Below, piece by piece: positions 14,029-21,081 of a DNA stretch of 21,108 nt (positions within the stretch are counted from its first letter, which is position 1; every line of letters starts with the position of its first letter). The notes beneath the pieces were generated by a model. That model was not told the DNA's origin. It made no database searches and was given only the letters and a program-made list of their open reading frames with translations. Source of the DNA: Oscillospiraceae bacterium UBA3851 (lineage in GTDB: Bacteria; Bacillota; Clostridia; Oscillospirales; Oscillospiraceae); assembly GCA_002392625.1 (NCBI GenBank), contig DGHJ01000044.1:11248-32355 (forward strand), read 5' to 3'. The translations under genes were made by a program, and so were the position numbers.

Positions 14029-14057
14029 AGTATAGCATGGGCGCAGGGGAATGTCCA
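14029..14057 (-). promoter_or_regulatory. Promoter of the dockerin-cohesin operon
   Basis: On the minus strand, TGGACA (14052-14057) is 17 bp from TATACT (14029-14034), with the extended TGC just before it. It lies about 55 bp upstream of the dockerin gene start. Confidence 0.72.
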
Positions 14058-14120
14058 CCGTAAAATGGGGAAATGTGCAAAAAAGAGGAGAACTTTGTCG
14101 GCCGTGCCGCTATATGGGGG

Positions 14121-14149
14121 TGGAAATCCGGGCCGAAACGTCGTATAAT
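14121..14149 (+). promoter_or_regulatory. Promoter of the PF13200 glycoside hydrolase gene
   Basis: TGGAAA (14121-14126) is 17 bp from a perfect TATAAT (14144-14149), 30 bp before the start codon. It diverges from the dockerin operon promoter, whose -35 box is 63 bp away. Confidence 0.68.
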
Positions 14150-14179
14150 GGGGAAAAACAGCGAAAGGAACTTTCTATT

Positions 14180-15898
14180 ATGTCTACTGCGCAACAGGGC
14201 GAAAAGCCTCGCGTCAAACGAAAAAAACCGGCGCTGCTGCCGCTGCTGGCTGTCCTGGTGTTGGTGCTGGTGGGCGCCGCCGTGTCGGTGCACTTTCTCC
14301 ATGAGCAGGAGCCTGAGCCGACGCCGGAGCCGGAGCCGGTCCCGCTGACGCTGGAGACGGCATACGTCGCCTCCGACACGGAGACGGCTGCCGCCACGGT
14401 ATACGATGAAGAGGGCCAGCCCCACGAGCTGACGCTCCATCGCGGCGCCGCGGTGCAGCGGGTGGTGGAGGAGCTGGAGGAGGGCGCTTTGCCCCGCATC
14501 GTGCTGGATGAGGCCCAGGAGCAGTTCGCCTTCGTTCCGGCAGAGAGCCTTGTCTCCGATCGGGAGCACTGTGTCACCACCGCCGCCGTCTATGCCCGGC
14601 GCACGGTGAACCTGCTGGACCAGGCGGGCGTCACCCCCGGAGAGCTGGTGACGCGGGGCCAGGCGCTGGCCGTCACCGGCTATGAGGGTCTGGACGAGAA
14701 TGGCGCCGTGGCGCGCTGGCAGGTGGAGGGCGGCTGGATCAGCGCCGACCTGACGGCCCTCACCGAGGCGGAGGCAACGGCCGTATCCGATCCGGAGGCG
14801 TTGGCCTTCCACGTGGAGCGGGGCAACCCTTACGGCGGCGGCGAGGCCGGGGACCTGGACTTTGAGCCCTATGAAAAGGTCCGGTTCCAGGACAACGTGA
14901 TGCCCCAGGAGGTGAAGGCCCTCTATCTCAACGTGGAGGCCATCACCCGCGCGGACGACTACATCGCCATCGCCGACAGCTGCGGCATCAACGCCTTCGT
15001 GGTGGATATCATGGACGGCGGCGCCATCGGCTATCAGTCCCCGGTGATGCAGGCCTTCTCCCCCAGCGCCTACGCCGGGGCGTACAGCAGTGTGGAGCGG
15101 TATCAGACCAATGTGGCCAAGCTGAAGGCGGCAGGCTACTACGTCATCGGCCGCATCACCGCCTTCAACGACCCCAACCTGGCGGTGGACCGGCCGGAGT
15201 GCGTCATCTCCGACCTGAACGGCAACCCCCTGAAGGTGGTGGGCATGTACTGGCCCAGCGTCTACGACCGCACCGTGTGGCAGTACAAGGTTGACCTGGC
15301 GGTGGAGGCGGTGGAGCTGATGGGCTTCAACGAGATTCAGTTCGACTACATGCGCTTCCCCGACGGGGCGTGGAAATATGAGCAGGCCGGCACCATCGAC
15401 TACCACAACACCTACGGCGAGAGCAAGGCCCAGGCGGTGCAGCGCTTCCTGGCCTACGCCGCCCGGCGGCTCCACGACAAGGGCGCCTATATCTCCTGCG
15501 ACGTGTTCGGCGAATGCGCCTTCGGCTACGTCACGGCCTACGGCCAGTACTGGCCGGCCATGAGCGCCGTGGTGGACGCCATCTCCGCCATGCCCTATCC
15601 CGACCACTACCCCGCCCAGGGGGACTATTTGCCCTGGGAGCACCCCTATGACACGGTGCTGAAATTCGCCCAGGACGCCTCGGCGCGCCAGACGGAGACG
15701 CCGGGCGAGCCGGCGGCGGTGCGCACCTGGATCCAGGCCTACAACGCCATTCGGGAGCCCTACCCCCGCTACGGCCCCGACGAGGTGGGCGCGGAGATCC
15801 GGGCCCTTCACGACGGCGGCTGCACCGGCGGCTACATGACATGGAACGCCGGCTCCTCGGTGGAGAAGTACTGGTCCCTGGCACCGGCGTTTGAATAA
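14180..15898 (+). CDS. Membrane-anchored putative glycoside hydrolase (PF13200/DUF4015)
   Basis: The 572-residue protein has a basic N-terminus (RVKRKK), one transmembrane helix (about 18-40) and a Pro/Glu linker, so the bulk is outside the cell. Residues about 56-200 form a beta-rich region resembling SH3-like wall-binding modules. From about 236 comes a TIM-barrel-type domain of the PF13200 family. It includes VKALYLNVEAI, AFVVDIMDGGAIGYQS (272-287), YYVIGRITAFNDPNLA (320-335), GFNEIQFDYMRFPDG (382-396) and AMPYPDHY (470-477). The acidic residues in those strand ends are the candidate active site. The substrate is unknown; this family is considered related to sugar hydrolases and may act on cell wall or exopolysaccharide. 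The ATG at 14180 follows AAAGGAA. It is monocistronic, divergent from the dockerin operon. Confidence 0.87.
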   Translation: MSTAQQGEKPRVKRKKPALLPLLAVLVLVLVGAAVSVHFLHEQEPEPTPEPEPVPLTLETAYVASDTETAAATVYDEEGQPHELTLHRGAAVQRVVEELEEGALPRIVLDEAQEQFAFVPAESLVSDREHCVTTAAVYARRTVNLLDQAGVTPGELVTRGQALAVTGYEGLDENGAVARWQVEGGWISADLTALTEAEATAVSDPEALAFHVERGNPYGGGEAGDLDFEPYEKVRFQDNVMPQEVKALYLNVEAITRADDYIAIADSCGINAFVVDIMDGGAIGYQSPVMQAFSPSAYAGAYSSVERYQTNVAKLKAAGYYVIGRITAFNDPNLAVDRPECVISDLNGNPLKVVGMYWPSVYDRTVWQYKVDLAVEAVELMGFNEIQFDYMRFPDGAWKYEQAGTIDYHNTYGESKAQAVQRFLAYAARRLHDKGAYISCDVFGECAFGYVTAYGQYWPAMSAVVDAISAMPYPDHYPAQGDYLPWEHPYDTVLKFAQDASARQTETPGEPAAVRTWIQAYNAIREPYPRYGPDEVGAEIRALHDGGCTGGYMTWNAGSSVEKYWSLAPAFE

Positions 15899-15900
15899 CT

Positions 15901-15940
15901 GCAAAAAACGGGAGGAGCGGCCGCTCCTCCCGTTTTTTGC
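15901..15940. terminator. Perfect 40-bp palindromic bidirectional terminator
   Basis: The sequence is identical on both strands over 40 bp. A GC-rich stem is flanked by AAAAAA and TTTTTT, so each strand has a T-tract. It separates the convergent glycoside hydrolase and ABC importer genes, ending two bases before the importer lipoprotein stop codon. Confidence 0.95.
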
Positions 15941-15942
15941 CG

Positions 15943-16935
15943 TTACTTTGCCTTCTGGGCGAATTCGTTGGTGACCAGGGTCTCGAAGGGCACCCGGTCC
16001 GATTCGGCCAGCTGGCCGGCCCCGATCATGATCGACTCCACTCTCTCCCATGCTGACGATTCCATGACGGGATCGGCGTTCCAGGCCTCAATGGACCGCA
16101 GACGCCCCACCACCTGGGCCACCACGGCCGTGTCCGTGTCGGGGAACTGGGGCGCGATGACAGCGGCCACCTCCTCGTCGGTGTGCTCCGCCACCCACTT
16201 CTGGCCCCGCGCGATGGCGTTGGTGAACTTCTGCACCGTGTCGGCGTGGTCCTTGAGATAGCTCTGGGCGGCGAAATAGCAGGTGTAGGGGACGTCGCCG
16301 CTCTCGGCGCCCAGGGAGCAGAGGATGAAGCCCTGCCCCTGGGACACAACCTGTGTGGCGCTGGGCTCAAAAAGAGCCACGTAGTCGCCGCTGCCGCCGG
16401 TAAAAGCCCCGGCCATCATGTTGAACTGCACCGAGGTGTCCACGGTCACGTCCACGCCCGGCTCCAGGCCGTTCCGGCGCAGTACGTACTCCAGGGTCAT
16501 CTCCGGCATGCCGCCCAGCCGCCCGCCAATGACGGTCTTGCCCCGCAGGTCCTCCCAGGAGAAGGCCGCGTCGCTGCGGCCCACCAGGAAGGAGCCGTCC
16601 CGCTTGGTCAGCTGGGCGAAGATGCGGGGATAGTCCTCCTTGCCCTGATTGAAGACGTAGATGCAGCTCTCACCCCCGGCCAGACCGATGTCGCTCTGGC
16701 CGGACACCACGGCGGTCATCACCTTGTCGGCGCCGCCGCCGTTGGTCAGCTCGATGTCCAGCCCCTCGTCGGCAAAGTAGCCCAGCTCCATGGCCGCATA
16801 CTGCGGCGCGTAAAACACCGAGTGGGTCACCTCGTTGAGCCGGACCTTTTCGGCGCCGCCCTTTCCGCCGCAGCCGGTGAGCAGCGCGCCCACCGCTGCC
16901 GCCGCCAGCAACCACATGATCCATTTTCGTTTCAT
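15943..16935 (-). CDS. ABC importer substrate-binding lipoprotein, NMT1/SsuA-like
   Basis: The 330-residue protein has a lipoprotein signal with lipobox LLTGC (Cys22). The mature part follows the NMT1/THI5-SsuA/TauA pattern: VTHSVFYAPQYAAMELGYF, DEGLDIEL, then VVSGQSDIGLAG, LRGKTVIGGRLGGMPEM and a late FTNAIARGQKWV. Such proteins capture a small molecule outside the cell and deliver it to a cognate permease. Family members carry pyrimidine thiamin precursors, riboflavin, nitrate, taurine or other sulfonates. No TPP or FMN riboswitch is visible upstream of the operon, so the substrate is undetermined. The start overlaps the permease stop by four bases (ATGA), and it is the last gene of the operon. 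Confidence 0.92.
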   Translation of the reverse strand: MKRKWIMWLLAAAAVGALLTGCGGKGGAEKVRLNEVTHSVFYAPQYAAMELGYFADEGLDIELTNGGGADKVMTAVVSGQSDIGLAGGESCIYVFNQGKEDYPRIFAQLTKRDGSFLVGRSDAAFSWEDLRGKTVIGGRLGGMPEMTLEYVLRRNGLEPGVDVTVDTSVQFNMMAGAFTGGSGDYVALFEPSATQVVSQGQGFILCSLGAESGDVPYTCYFAAQSYLKDHADTVQKFTNAIARGQKWVAEHTDEEVAAVIAPQFPDTDTAVVAQVVGRLRSIEAWNADPVMESSAWERVESIMIGAGQLAESDRVPFETLVTNEFAQKAK

Positions 16936-17747
16936 TGCATTACCCCCAATAGACGATTCAGAAATTTTTCCACCCGCAGCACCAGCCGGTACATGATCAC
17001 CGCCGCCACCGCCAGGATCAGCACGCTGGCCATGACCAGATCCATGTTGAACACCTGGGAGCCGTAGACGATCAGGTAGCCCAGGCCGGCACGCGAGACG
17101 AGAAACTCACCCATGATGACGCCCACCCACGAGAGGCCCACGTTTACCTTCAGCGTGGCCAGCAGCGTGGCGTAGTTGGCGGGGAACACCAGCAGCCGCA
17201 GGATCTGGCCCCGGCCGGCGCCCAGGGTGCGCATGAGCCGGAGCTTTTCCGCGTCGGTGTTCCGGAACCCCTGGTACATATTGAGGATGGTGACGATCAG
17301 AGAGATGGCCAGCGTCATGGTGACGATGGCGCCTGTGCCGGCCCCCATCCACACGATGAAGATGGGCCCCAGCGCCGTCTTGGGCAGGGCGTTGAGCACC
17401 ACCAGATACGGGTCCAGCACGCGGGATAACCCATCCCACCACCACATGCACACCGCCACCGCGGTGCCCAGCACGGTGCCGGCGGTGAAACCGATCACCG
17501 TCTCCAGCACGGAGACGCCGATGTGCTGCCAGAGCTGGCCGCTGCTCCACAATCGGCCCACGGTGGCCGCCACGCGGCTGGGGCTGCTGATGAGAAAGCC
17601 GTCGCTCCAGCCCAGGCGGGTGCTGAGCTCCCACAGAGCAAACAGGGCGAGCAGCAGGATAACCTGCCAGCTCCGGATGATCCGCGCCCGGCGGGCCTGG
17701 CTGCGCAGATACGCCAACCGGCGGGGGGAAGGAGACGGTTCAGTCAT
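16932..17747 (-). CDS. ABC importer permease, SsuC/TauC type
   Basis: The 271-residue membrane protein has a basic N-terminus and about six hydrophobic segments: roughly 26-43, 76-100, 110-135, 139-160, 198-216 and 233-254. The pattern is BPD_transp_1, with PKTALGPIFIVWMGAG in the middle. The cytoplasmic coupling loop reads AEKLRLMRTLGAGRGQILRL, where the ATPase docks. It overlaps the ATPase gene by 8 bp and the lipoprotein gene by 4 bp, so the three are tightly coupled. It should form a homodimeric channel for the substrate of the adjacent binding protein. Confidence 0.94.
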   Translation of the reverse strand: MTEPSPSPRRLAYLRSQARRARIIRSWQVILLLALFALWELSTRLGWSDGFLISSPSRVAATVGRLWSSGQLWQHIGVSVLETVIGFTAGTVLGTAVAVCMWWWDGLSRVLDPYLVVLNALPKTALGPIFIVWMGAGTGAIVTMTLAISLIVTILNMYQGFRNTDAEKLRLMRTLGAGRGQILRLLVFPANYATLLATLKVNVGLSWVGVIMGEFLVSRAGLGYLIVYGSQVFNMDLVMASVLILAVAAVIMYRLVLRVEKFLNRLLGVMQ

Positions 17748-18504
17748 AGAGATCCAGCTCCTTCCAGATGAGATTGAAGTAGCCGGAGAAGACGGGAGAG
17801 TCCCGCCGTTCCAGCGGCGGCAGAGCTTTCAGCTCGCCCATGTCGAAGGTGGCCTTCACCACGGCGGGCCGGCGGCTCATGACGAAGATCCGGTCCGACA
17901 TGCTGATGGCCTCGGAGATGTCGTGGGTCACCAGCAGCGCCGTCTTGCCCTGCTCCCGGATGATACGGTAGATGTCGGATGACACGTTTAGCCGCGTCTG
18001 ATAATCCAGGGCGGAAAAGGGCTCATCCAGCAGCAGGATCCGGGGCTCGGTGGCCAGGGTCCGGATCAGAGCGCACCGCTGGCGCATGCCGCCGGAAAGC
18101 TGGCTCGGCCGCTTATGGGCAAAATCCGCCAGCTCGTAGCGCGCCAGCAGCTGCCGCACGCGCTCCTGCCGCTCCGGGGTGTTCTGCTTTCGCACGGTCA
18201 GGCCCAACGTCACGTTGTCCCAGATGCTGCGCCACTCAAAGAGCTGGTCCCGCTGGGGCATGAGGCCGATGCGCTCCGAGGGGCCGGTGACCTCCCGGCC
18301 GTCCACCTGCACGCTGCCCCGGTCCAGCTTTTCAAGTCCTGCGATGGCCCCCAGCAGCGTGGACTTGCCGCAGCCGGACGGCCCCACGATGCTGCAGAAC
18401 TCCCCCTCCTCCATGGCGAAGGATACGCCGGCCAGGGCTTCTACCTCGCCGTCGGGGGACTGATAGGTCATGGCGGCGTCACGGAGCTCAATGATCATAC
18501 TCAT
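17740..18504 (-). CDS. ABC importer ATPase, SsuB/TauB type
   Basis: The 254-residue protein has every ATPase motif: Walker A GPSGCGKS (41-48), Q-loop Gln84, signature LSGGMRQR (136-143), Walker B LLLDEP with Glu161, and the switch His194 in LVTHDISEA. It powers the adjacent permease. Two in-frame starts compete: the ATG at 18504 is four bases from AAGGAGG (18509-18515) and the ATG at 18498 is ten. I list the first, but the second is equally likely. It is the first gene of the operon. Its promoter is not clear; TAAAAT at 18551-18556 could be a -10 box but lacks a good -35. Confidence 0.95.
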   Translation of the reverse strand: MSMIIELRDAAMTYQSPDGEVEALAGVSFAMEEGEFCSIVGPSGCGKSTLLGAIAGLEKLDRGSVQVDGREVTGPSERIGLMPQRDQLFEWRSIWDNVTLGLTVRKQNTPERQERVRQLLARYELADFAHKRPSQLSGGMRQRCALIRTLATEPRILLLDEPFSALDYQTRLNVSSDIYRIIREQGKTALLVTHDISEAISMSDRIFVMSRRPAVVKATFDMGELKALPPLERRDSPVFSGYFNLIWKELDLYD

Positions 18505-18579
18505 ATGACCTCCTTGTGTGTAAAGTGATGGAGAAGAACTCTCCGAGGTCATTTTATGGCGTCGGTATCGCCGGGGTGC

Positions 18580-18608
18580 TTGCTCCAAGGCCGCCGATGT
18601 GGTACAGT
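18580..18608 (+). promoter_or_regulatory. Promoter of the alkyltransferase gene
   Basis: TTGCTC (18580-18585) is 17 bp from TACAGT (18603-18608), which has an extended TGG before it. It lies 22 bp before the start codon. Confidence 0.55.
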
Positions 18609-18630
18609 GAAGAAAAGAGGGGGACGAGCC

Positions 18631-19110
18631 ATGGAGCGTTTTGCGTATTATCAAACCGACCTGGGAGTGCTGGAGGTCGGCTGTGCCGGCGGCGCGGTGA
18701 CGCACCTGCGCTGGGTAGAGGAGCCTGCACACGCCCACGAGCCCACGCCCCTCTCCGATGAGGCGGCGGAGCAGGTGCGGCAGTATCTGGCGGGGGAGCG
18801 GCGGACGTTCGAGCTGCCCCCGGCCCCGGCGGGCACGGACTTCCAGCGCGCCGTGTGGCGGGCGCTGACTGCCATCCCCTACGGCCAGACCCGGACCTAC
18901 GGGGAGATCGCCCAGGCCCTGGGCCGTCCCGGCGCGGCCCGCGCGGTGGGCGCGGCGGCGGGCCGAAATCCCCTCTGGCTGATGATCCCCTGCCACCGCT
19001 GCGTGGGGAAGGGCGGCGCCCTCACCGGCTACGCCGGGGGCTTGTGGCGCAAGGAAAAGCTGCTGGCGCTGGAGAAAAGGCCTTTTAACGCGGACAAATC
19101 TATGCTATAA
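18631..19110 (+). CDS. ogt: Methylated-DNA--protein-cysteine S-methyltransferase
   Basis: The 159-residue protein removes alkyl groups from O6-alkylguanine in DNA onto its own cysteine. It has the helix-turn-helix region FQRAVWRALTAIPYGQTRTYGEIA (71-94, shown here only as a landmark of the DNA-binding domain). Next come RAVGAAAGRNPLWLMIPCHR with acceptor Cys121, and GGALTGYAGGLWRKEKLLALE. The usual PCHRVI signature reads PCHRCV here, with a second cysteine three residues on. The start is the ATG after AGAGGGGG; an upstream in-frame extension lacks family sequence. It is divergent from the ABC importer. The PfkB kinase gene starts 32 bp downstream, with its promoter inside the last codons of this gene. 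Confidence 0.93.
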   Translation: MERFAYYQTDLGVLEVGCAGGAVTHLRWVEEPAHAHEPTPLSDEAAEQVRQYLAGERRTFELPPAPAGTDFQRAVWRALTAIPYGQTRTYGEIAQALGRPGAARAVGAAAGRNPLWLMIPCHRCVGKGGALTGYAGGLWRKEKLLALEKRPFNADKSML

Positions 19111-19111
19111 T
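19083..19111 (+). promoter_or_regulatory. Promoter of the PfkB kinase gene, inside the 3' end of ogt
   Basis: A perfect TATAAT with extended TGC (19103-19111) covers the ogt stop codon. The -35 region is weak (TTTTAA at 19083-19088, spacing 17). It lies 31 bp before the kinase start, so the kinase can be expressed apart from ogt. Confidence 0.6.
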
Positions 19112-19142
19112 TGACAAAAATCGACAAGCGGAGGACAGACAT

Positions 19143-20075
19143 ATGGGCATCGTGGTACTGGGCGCGGTCTTTGTGGACATCAAGGGGTACCCTATGGACA
19201 CCTATATCCCCGGCGGGCGCAACGCCGGGCGGGTGGAGAATTTCCACGGCGGCGTCAGCCGCAACATCGTGGAGGACATCGCCAACGTGGAGCTGCGCCC
19301 CACCTTCGTCAGCCTGGTGGACCGCACCGGTGCGGGGCTGGACGTGCTGGAAAAGCTGCGCCGCCACAAGGTCAACGTGGACTACGTGTCCGTCACGCCC
19401 GACGGCATGGGCACCTGGCTGGTGATCTTCAACAACGACGGCGACGTGGTGGCCTCCATCTCCAAGCGGCCGGACCTGCGGCCCATTCTGAACACGCTGG
19501 AAAAGCACGGCGACGCCATCTTCTCCCAGGCGGACAGCGTGGCCATCGAGATCGACATGGACCCGGACATCGTCAAGGAGGTGTTCCGCTGGGCGGATAA
19601 GTACGGCAAGGACGTGTACGCCGTGGTGTCCAACATGAGCATCGCCGTGGAGCGCCGGGACTTCCTGCGCCGATGCGGCTGCTTCGTGTGCAACAAGCAG
19701 GAGGCGGGGATCCTGTTCCTGGAGGATTACGCCGACAAAACTGCGGCGGAGATGATGTCCATTCTGCCTGAGCGGGTCACCAATGCGGGCATCCGCCGCA
19801 TGGTGGTCACCATGGGCGGCGAGGGCGCCGTGTACGTGGATGCTGACGGCAGCGTGGGCTTCTGCCCGCCCCAGAAGGTGGACGTGAAGGACACCTCCGG
19901 CGCCGGCGACGCCTTCTTTGCCGGCGTCACCATCGGCCTGACCTACGGCAAGACGCTGGGCGAGGCCTGCCAGATCGGCACCCGCCTGGCCGCCTCCGTC
20001 ATCTGCACCGGCGAGAACGTCTGCCCCCGGTTCCTGCCCGGCGAGTTTGGTTTGGATTTCCCGGTGGAGGAGTGA
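19143..20075 (+). CDS. PfkB/ribokinase-family carbohydrate kinase
   Basis: The 310-residue protein starts at the ATG after GGAGG. It has the PfkB fold and the C-terminal signature DTSGAGDAFFAGVTIGL, with the catalytic base Asp256. The N-terminal sugar-binding signature is altered to FHGGVSRNIVEDIANV (34-49), where most family members have GGxxxNvAxxLA. VVTMGGEGAVYV (221-232) and a CNKQEAG segment (183-189, replacing the usual NxxE) are also present. Family members phosphorylate sugars, nucleosides or pseudouridine. The divergent N-terminal motif and lack of metabolic neighbours prevent a substrate call. It ends at a bidirectional terminator. Confidence 0.9.
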   Translation: MGIVVLGAVFVDIKGYPMDTYIPGGRNAGRVENFHGGVSRNIVEDIANVELRPTFVSLVDRTGAGLDVLEKLRRHKVNVDYVSVTPDGMGTWLVIFNNDGDVVASISKRPDLRPILNTLEKHGDAIFSQADSVAIEIDMDPDIVKEVFRWADKYGKDVYAVVSNMSIAVERRDFLRRCGCFVCNKQEAGILFLEDYADKTAAEMMSILPERVTNAGIRRMVVTMGGEGAVYVDADGSVGFCPPQKVDVKDTSGAGDAFFAGVTIGLTYGKTLGEACQIGTRLAASVICTGENVCPRFLPGEFGLDFPVEE

Positions 20076-20083
20076 ATTATAGA

Positions 20084-20124
20084 TATAAGGAAAGCCGGAG
20101 CAAGCCGCTCCGGCTTTCCTTATA
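20084..20124. terminator. Bidirectional terminator between the PfkB kinase and the homocysteine methyltransferase
   Basis: A perfect 18-bp stem (20084-20101 with 20107-20124) encloses a 5-nt loop. T-rich ends on both strands suit the two convergent genes on either side. Confidence 0.88.
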
Positions 20125-20133
20125 CCTATGCAG

Positions 20134-20931
20134 TTATCGGCCGATGCGTGCCCCCAGCGCGGCGATGTCCGCCGGGGTGGTGCCGCAGCAGCCGCCCACG
20201 TATTGGGCCAGCTCCAGTGCGGGCAGCATGGCCGCCGCAAAGGAGTCGGGGGTGTGCTCCCCGGCATTGGGCTTGTAGAGGAGGGGCAGGTCGGTGACGC
20301 GGCGGAATTCCCGCAGAACGGGCAGGGAGTCCGTCGGCCCGCAGGAGCAGTTGAGCCCCACGGCGGCGGGGTGATACGGCGAAAGCAGCTTCACCACCTC
20401 GCCCGGCGTCACGCCGGTGAAGGTGGCGCCGCTTTTCTCAAAGGTCATGGAGCAGAAAAGGGGCAGATCATACGCCGCCGCCCGTTCCGCGGCGACGGTC
20501 AGCAGGGTGGGCTCCCAGAAGGTCTCCAGAAAGATGAGGTCCGCTCCGGCGTCCGCACCGGCGCCGATCTGCTCGTCGTAGATCTCCGCCGCCTCCAGCC
20601 GATCGGCCCTGTCCGCCGGGGGTTTGGGCAGAGGAGCCACATCCAGCGCCACCTGCGCCGTTCCGCGGACCTCCCTTGCCAGGGTCACGCCGGCGGACAC
20701 CATGTCCCGGACATGACAGCCGGGGTATTGCAGCAGGGTGGGGGCATTGACACAGAAGGTGTTGGCCAGGATGATCCCGCTGCCTGCGGCGACAAATTGC
20801 CCCGCCAGCTCCCGCACCATCTCCGGGTGGGTGTGGTTGTAAAGTCCCACGAATGCGCGGGACAGACCCCGCAGCCGCGCCATGGCCCACAGGTTGGTGC
20901 CTGTGGCGCCGTCCAGCAATGTGACGAGCAT
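20134..20931 (-). CDS. Homocysteine S-methyltransferase family protein, short form
   Basis: The 265-residue protein belongs to the S-methyl_trans family. It opens LLDGATGTNLW and has ILANTFCVNAP. The zinc ligands are Cys195 in VGLNCSCGP and the pair Cys248-Cys249 in GGCCGTTP, so the metal site is intact. Members transfer a methyl group to homocysteine to make methionine, using S-methylmethionine, betaine or methyl-cobalamin on partner modules. It is shorter than free-standing MmuM or BHMT (about 300 or more) and resembles the isolated N-terminal module of MetH; no folate or cobalamin domain is attached. The ATG at 20931 is set by AGGAGG seven bases upstream; the frame stays open for 53 codons upstream without family sequence. 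Confidence 0.9.
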   Translation of the reverse strand: MLVTLLDGATGTNLWAMARLRGLSRAFVGLYNHTHPEMVRELAGQFVAAGSGIILANTFCVNAPTLLQYPGCHVRDMVSAGVTLAREVRGTAQVALDVAPLPKPPADRADRLEAAEIYDEQIGAGADAGADLIFLETFWEPTLLTVAAERAAAYDLPLFCSMTFEKSGATFTGVTPGEVVKLLSPYHPAAVGLNCSCGPTDSLPVLREFRRVTDLPLLYKPNAGEHTPDSFAAAMLPALELAQYVGGCCGTTPADIAALGARIGR

Positions 20932-20950
20932 GCCATCACCTCCTGCGCCT

Positions 20951-20979
20951 ATGGTATCCGCCGGCGGGATGAAAGTCAA
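20951..20979 (-). promoter_or_regulatory. Promoter of the homocysteine methyltransferase gene
   Basis: TTGACT (20974-20979) is 17 bp from TACCAT (20951-20956) on the minus strand. The predicted start of transcription is near 20944, giving an unusually short leader of about 13 nt that begins at the ribosome binding site. Confidence 0.5.
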
Positions 20980-21052
20980 GCCGCTCACAATAATCGCTGC
21001 ATCCGCGTTACGGATTTGGAACAGAACTGTAAACAAATGATCCGCTCCGCAG

Positions 21053-21081
21053 TTGCGAAATGACGGGCGGATGGTTATAAT
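21053..21081 (+). promoter_or_regulatory. Promoter of a gene beyond the right edge
   Basis: TTGCGA (21053-21058) is 17 bp from a perfect TATAAT (21076-21081). No start codon with a ribosome binding site follows within the remaining 27 bases, so the gene lies outside. Confidence 0.55.

Noticed and set aside
11721..14063. A 780-codon plus-strand open frame opposite the dockerin gene
   Set aside because: The translation is a low-complexity mix of Gly, Ala, His and Val with no domain. It is the antisense of a gene with clear domains, as expected in GC-rich DNA.
14027..16051. A 674-codon minus-strand open frame opposite the PF13200 hydrolase
   Set aside because: It has the same low-complexity composition, crosses a strong bidirectional terminator and overlaps two well-supported genes.
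18505..18630. Riboswitch upstream of the ABC importer
   Set aside because: I looked for thiamin and FMN riboswitch landmarks on the minus strand and found none; only a weak 5-bp hairpin is present.
18505..18996. N-terminal extension of the ABC ATPase to 418 residues
   Set aside because: It would be antisense to the alkyltransferase gene. ATPase homology begins just after the ATG at 18504.
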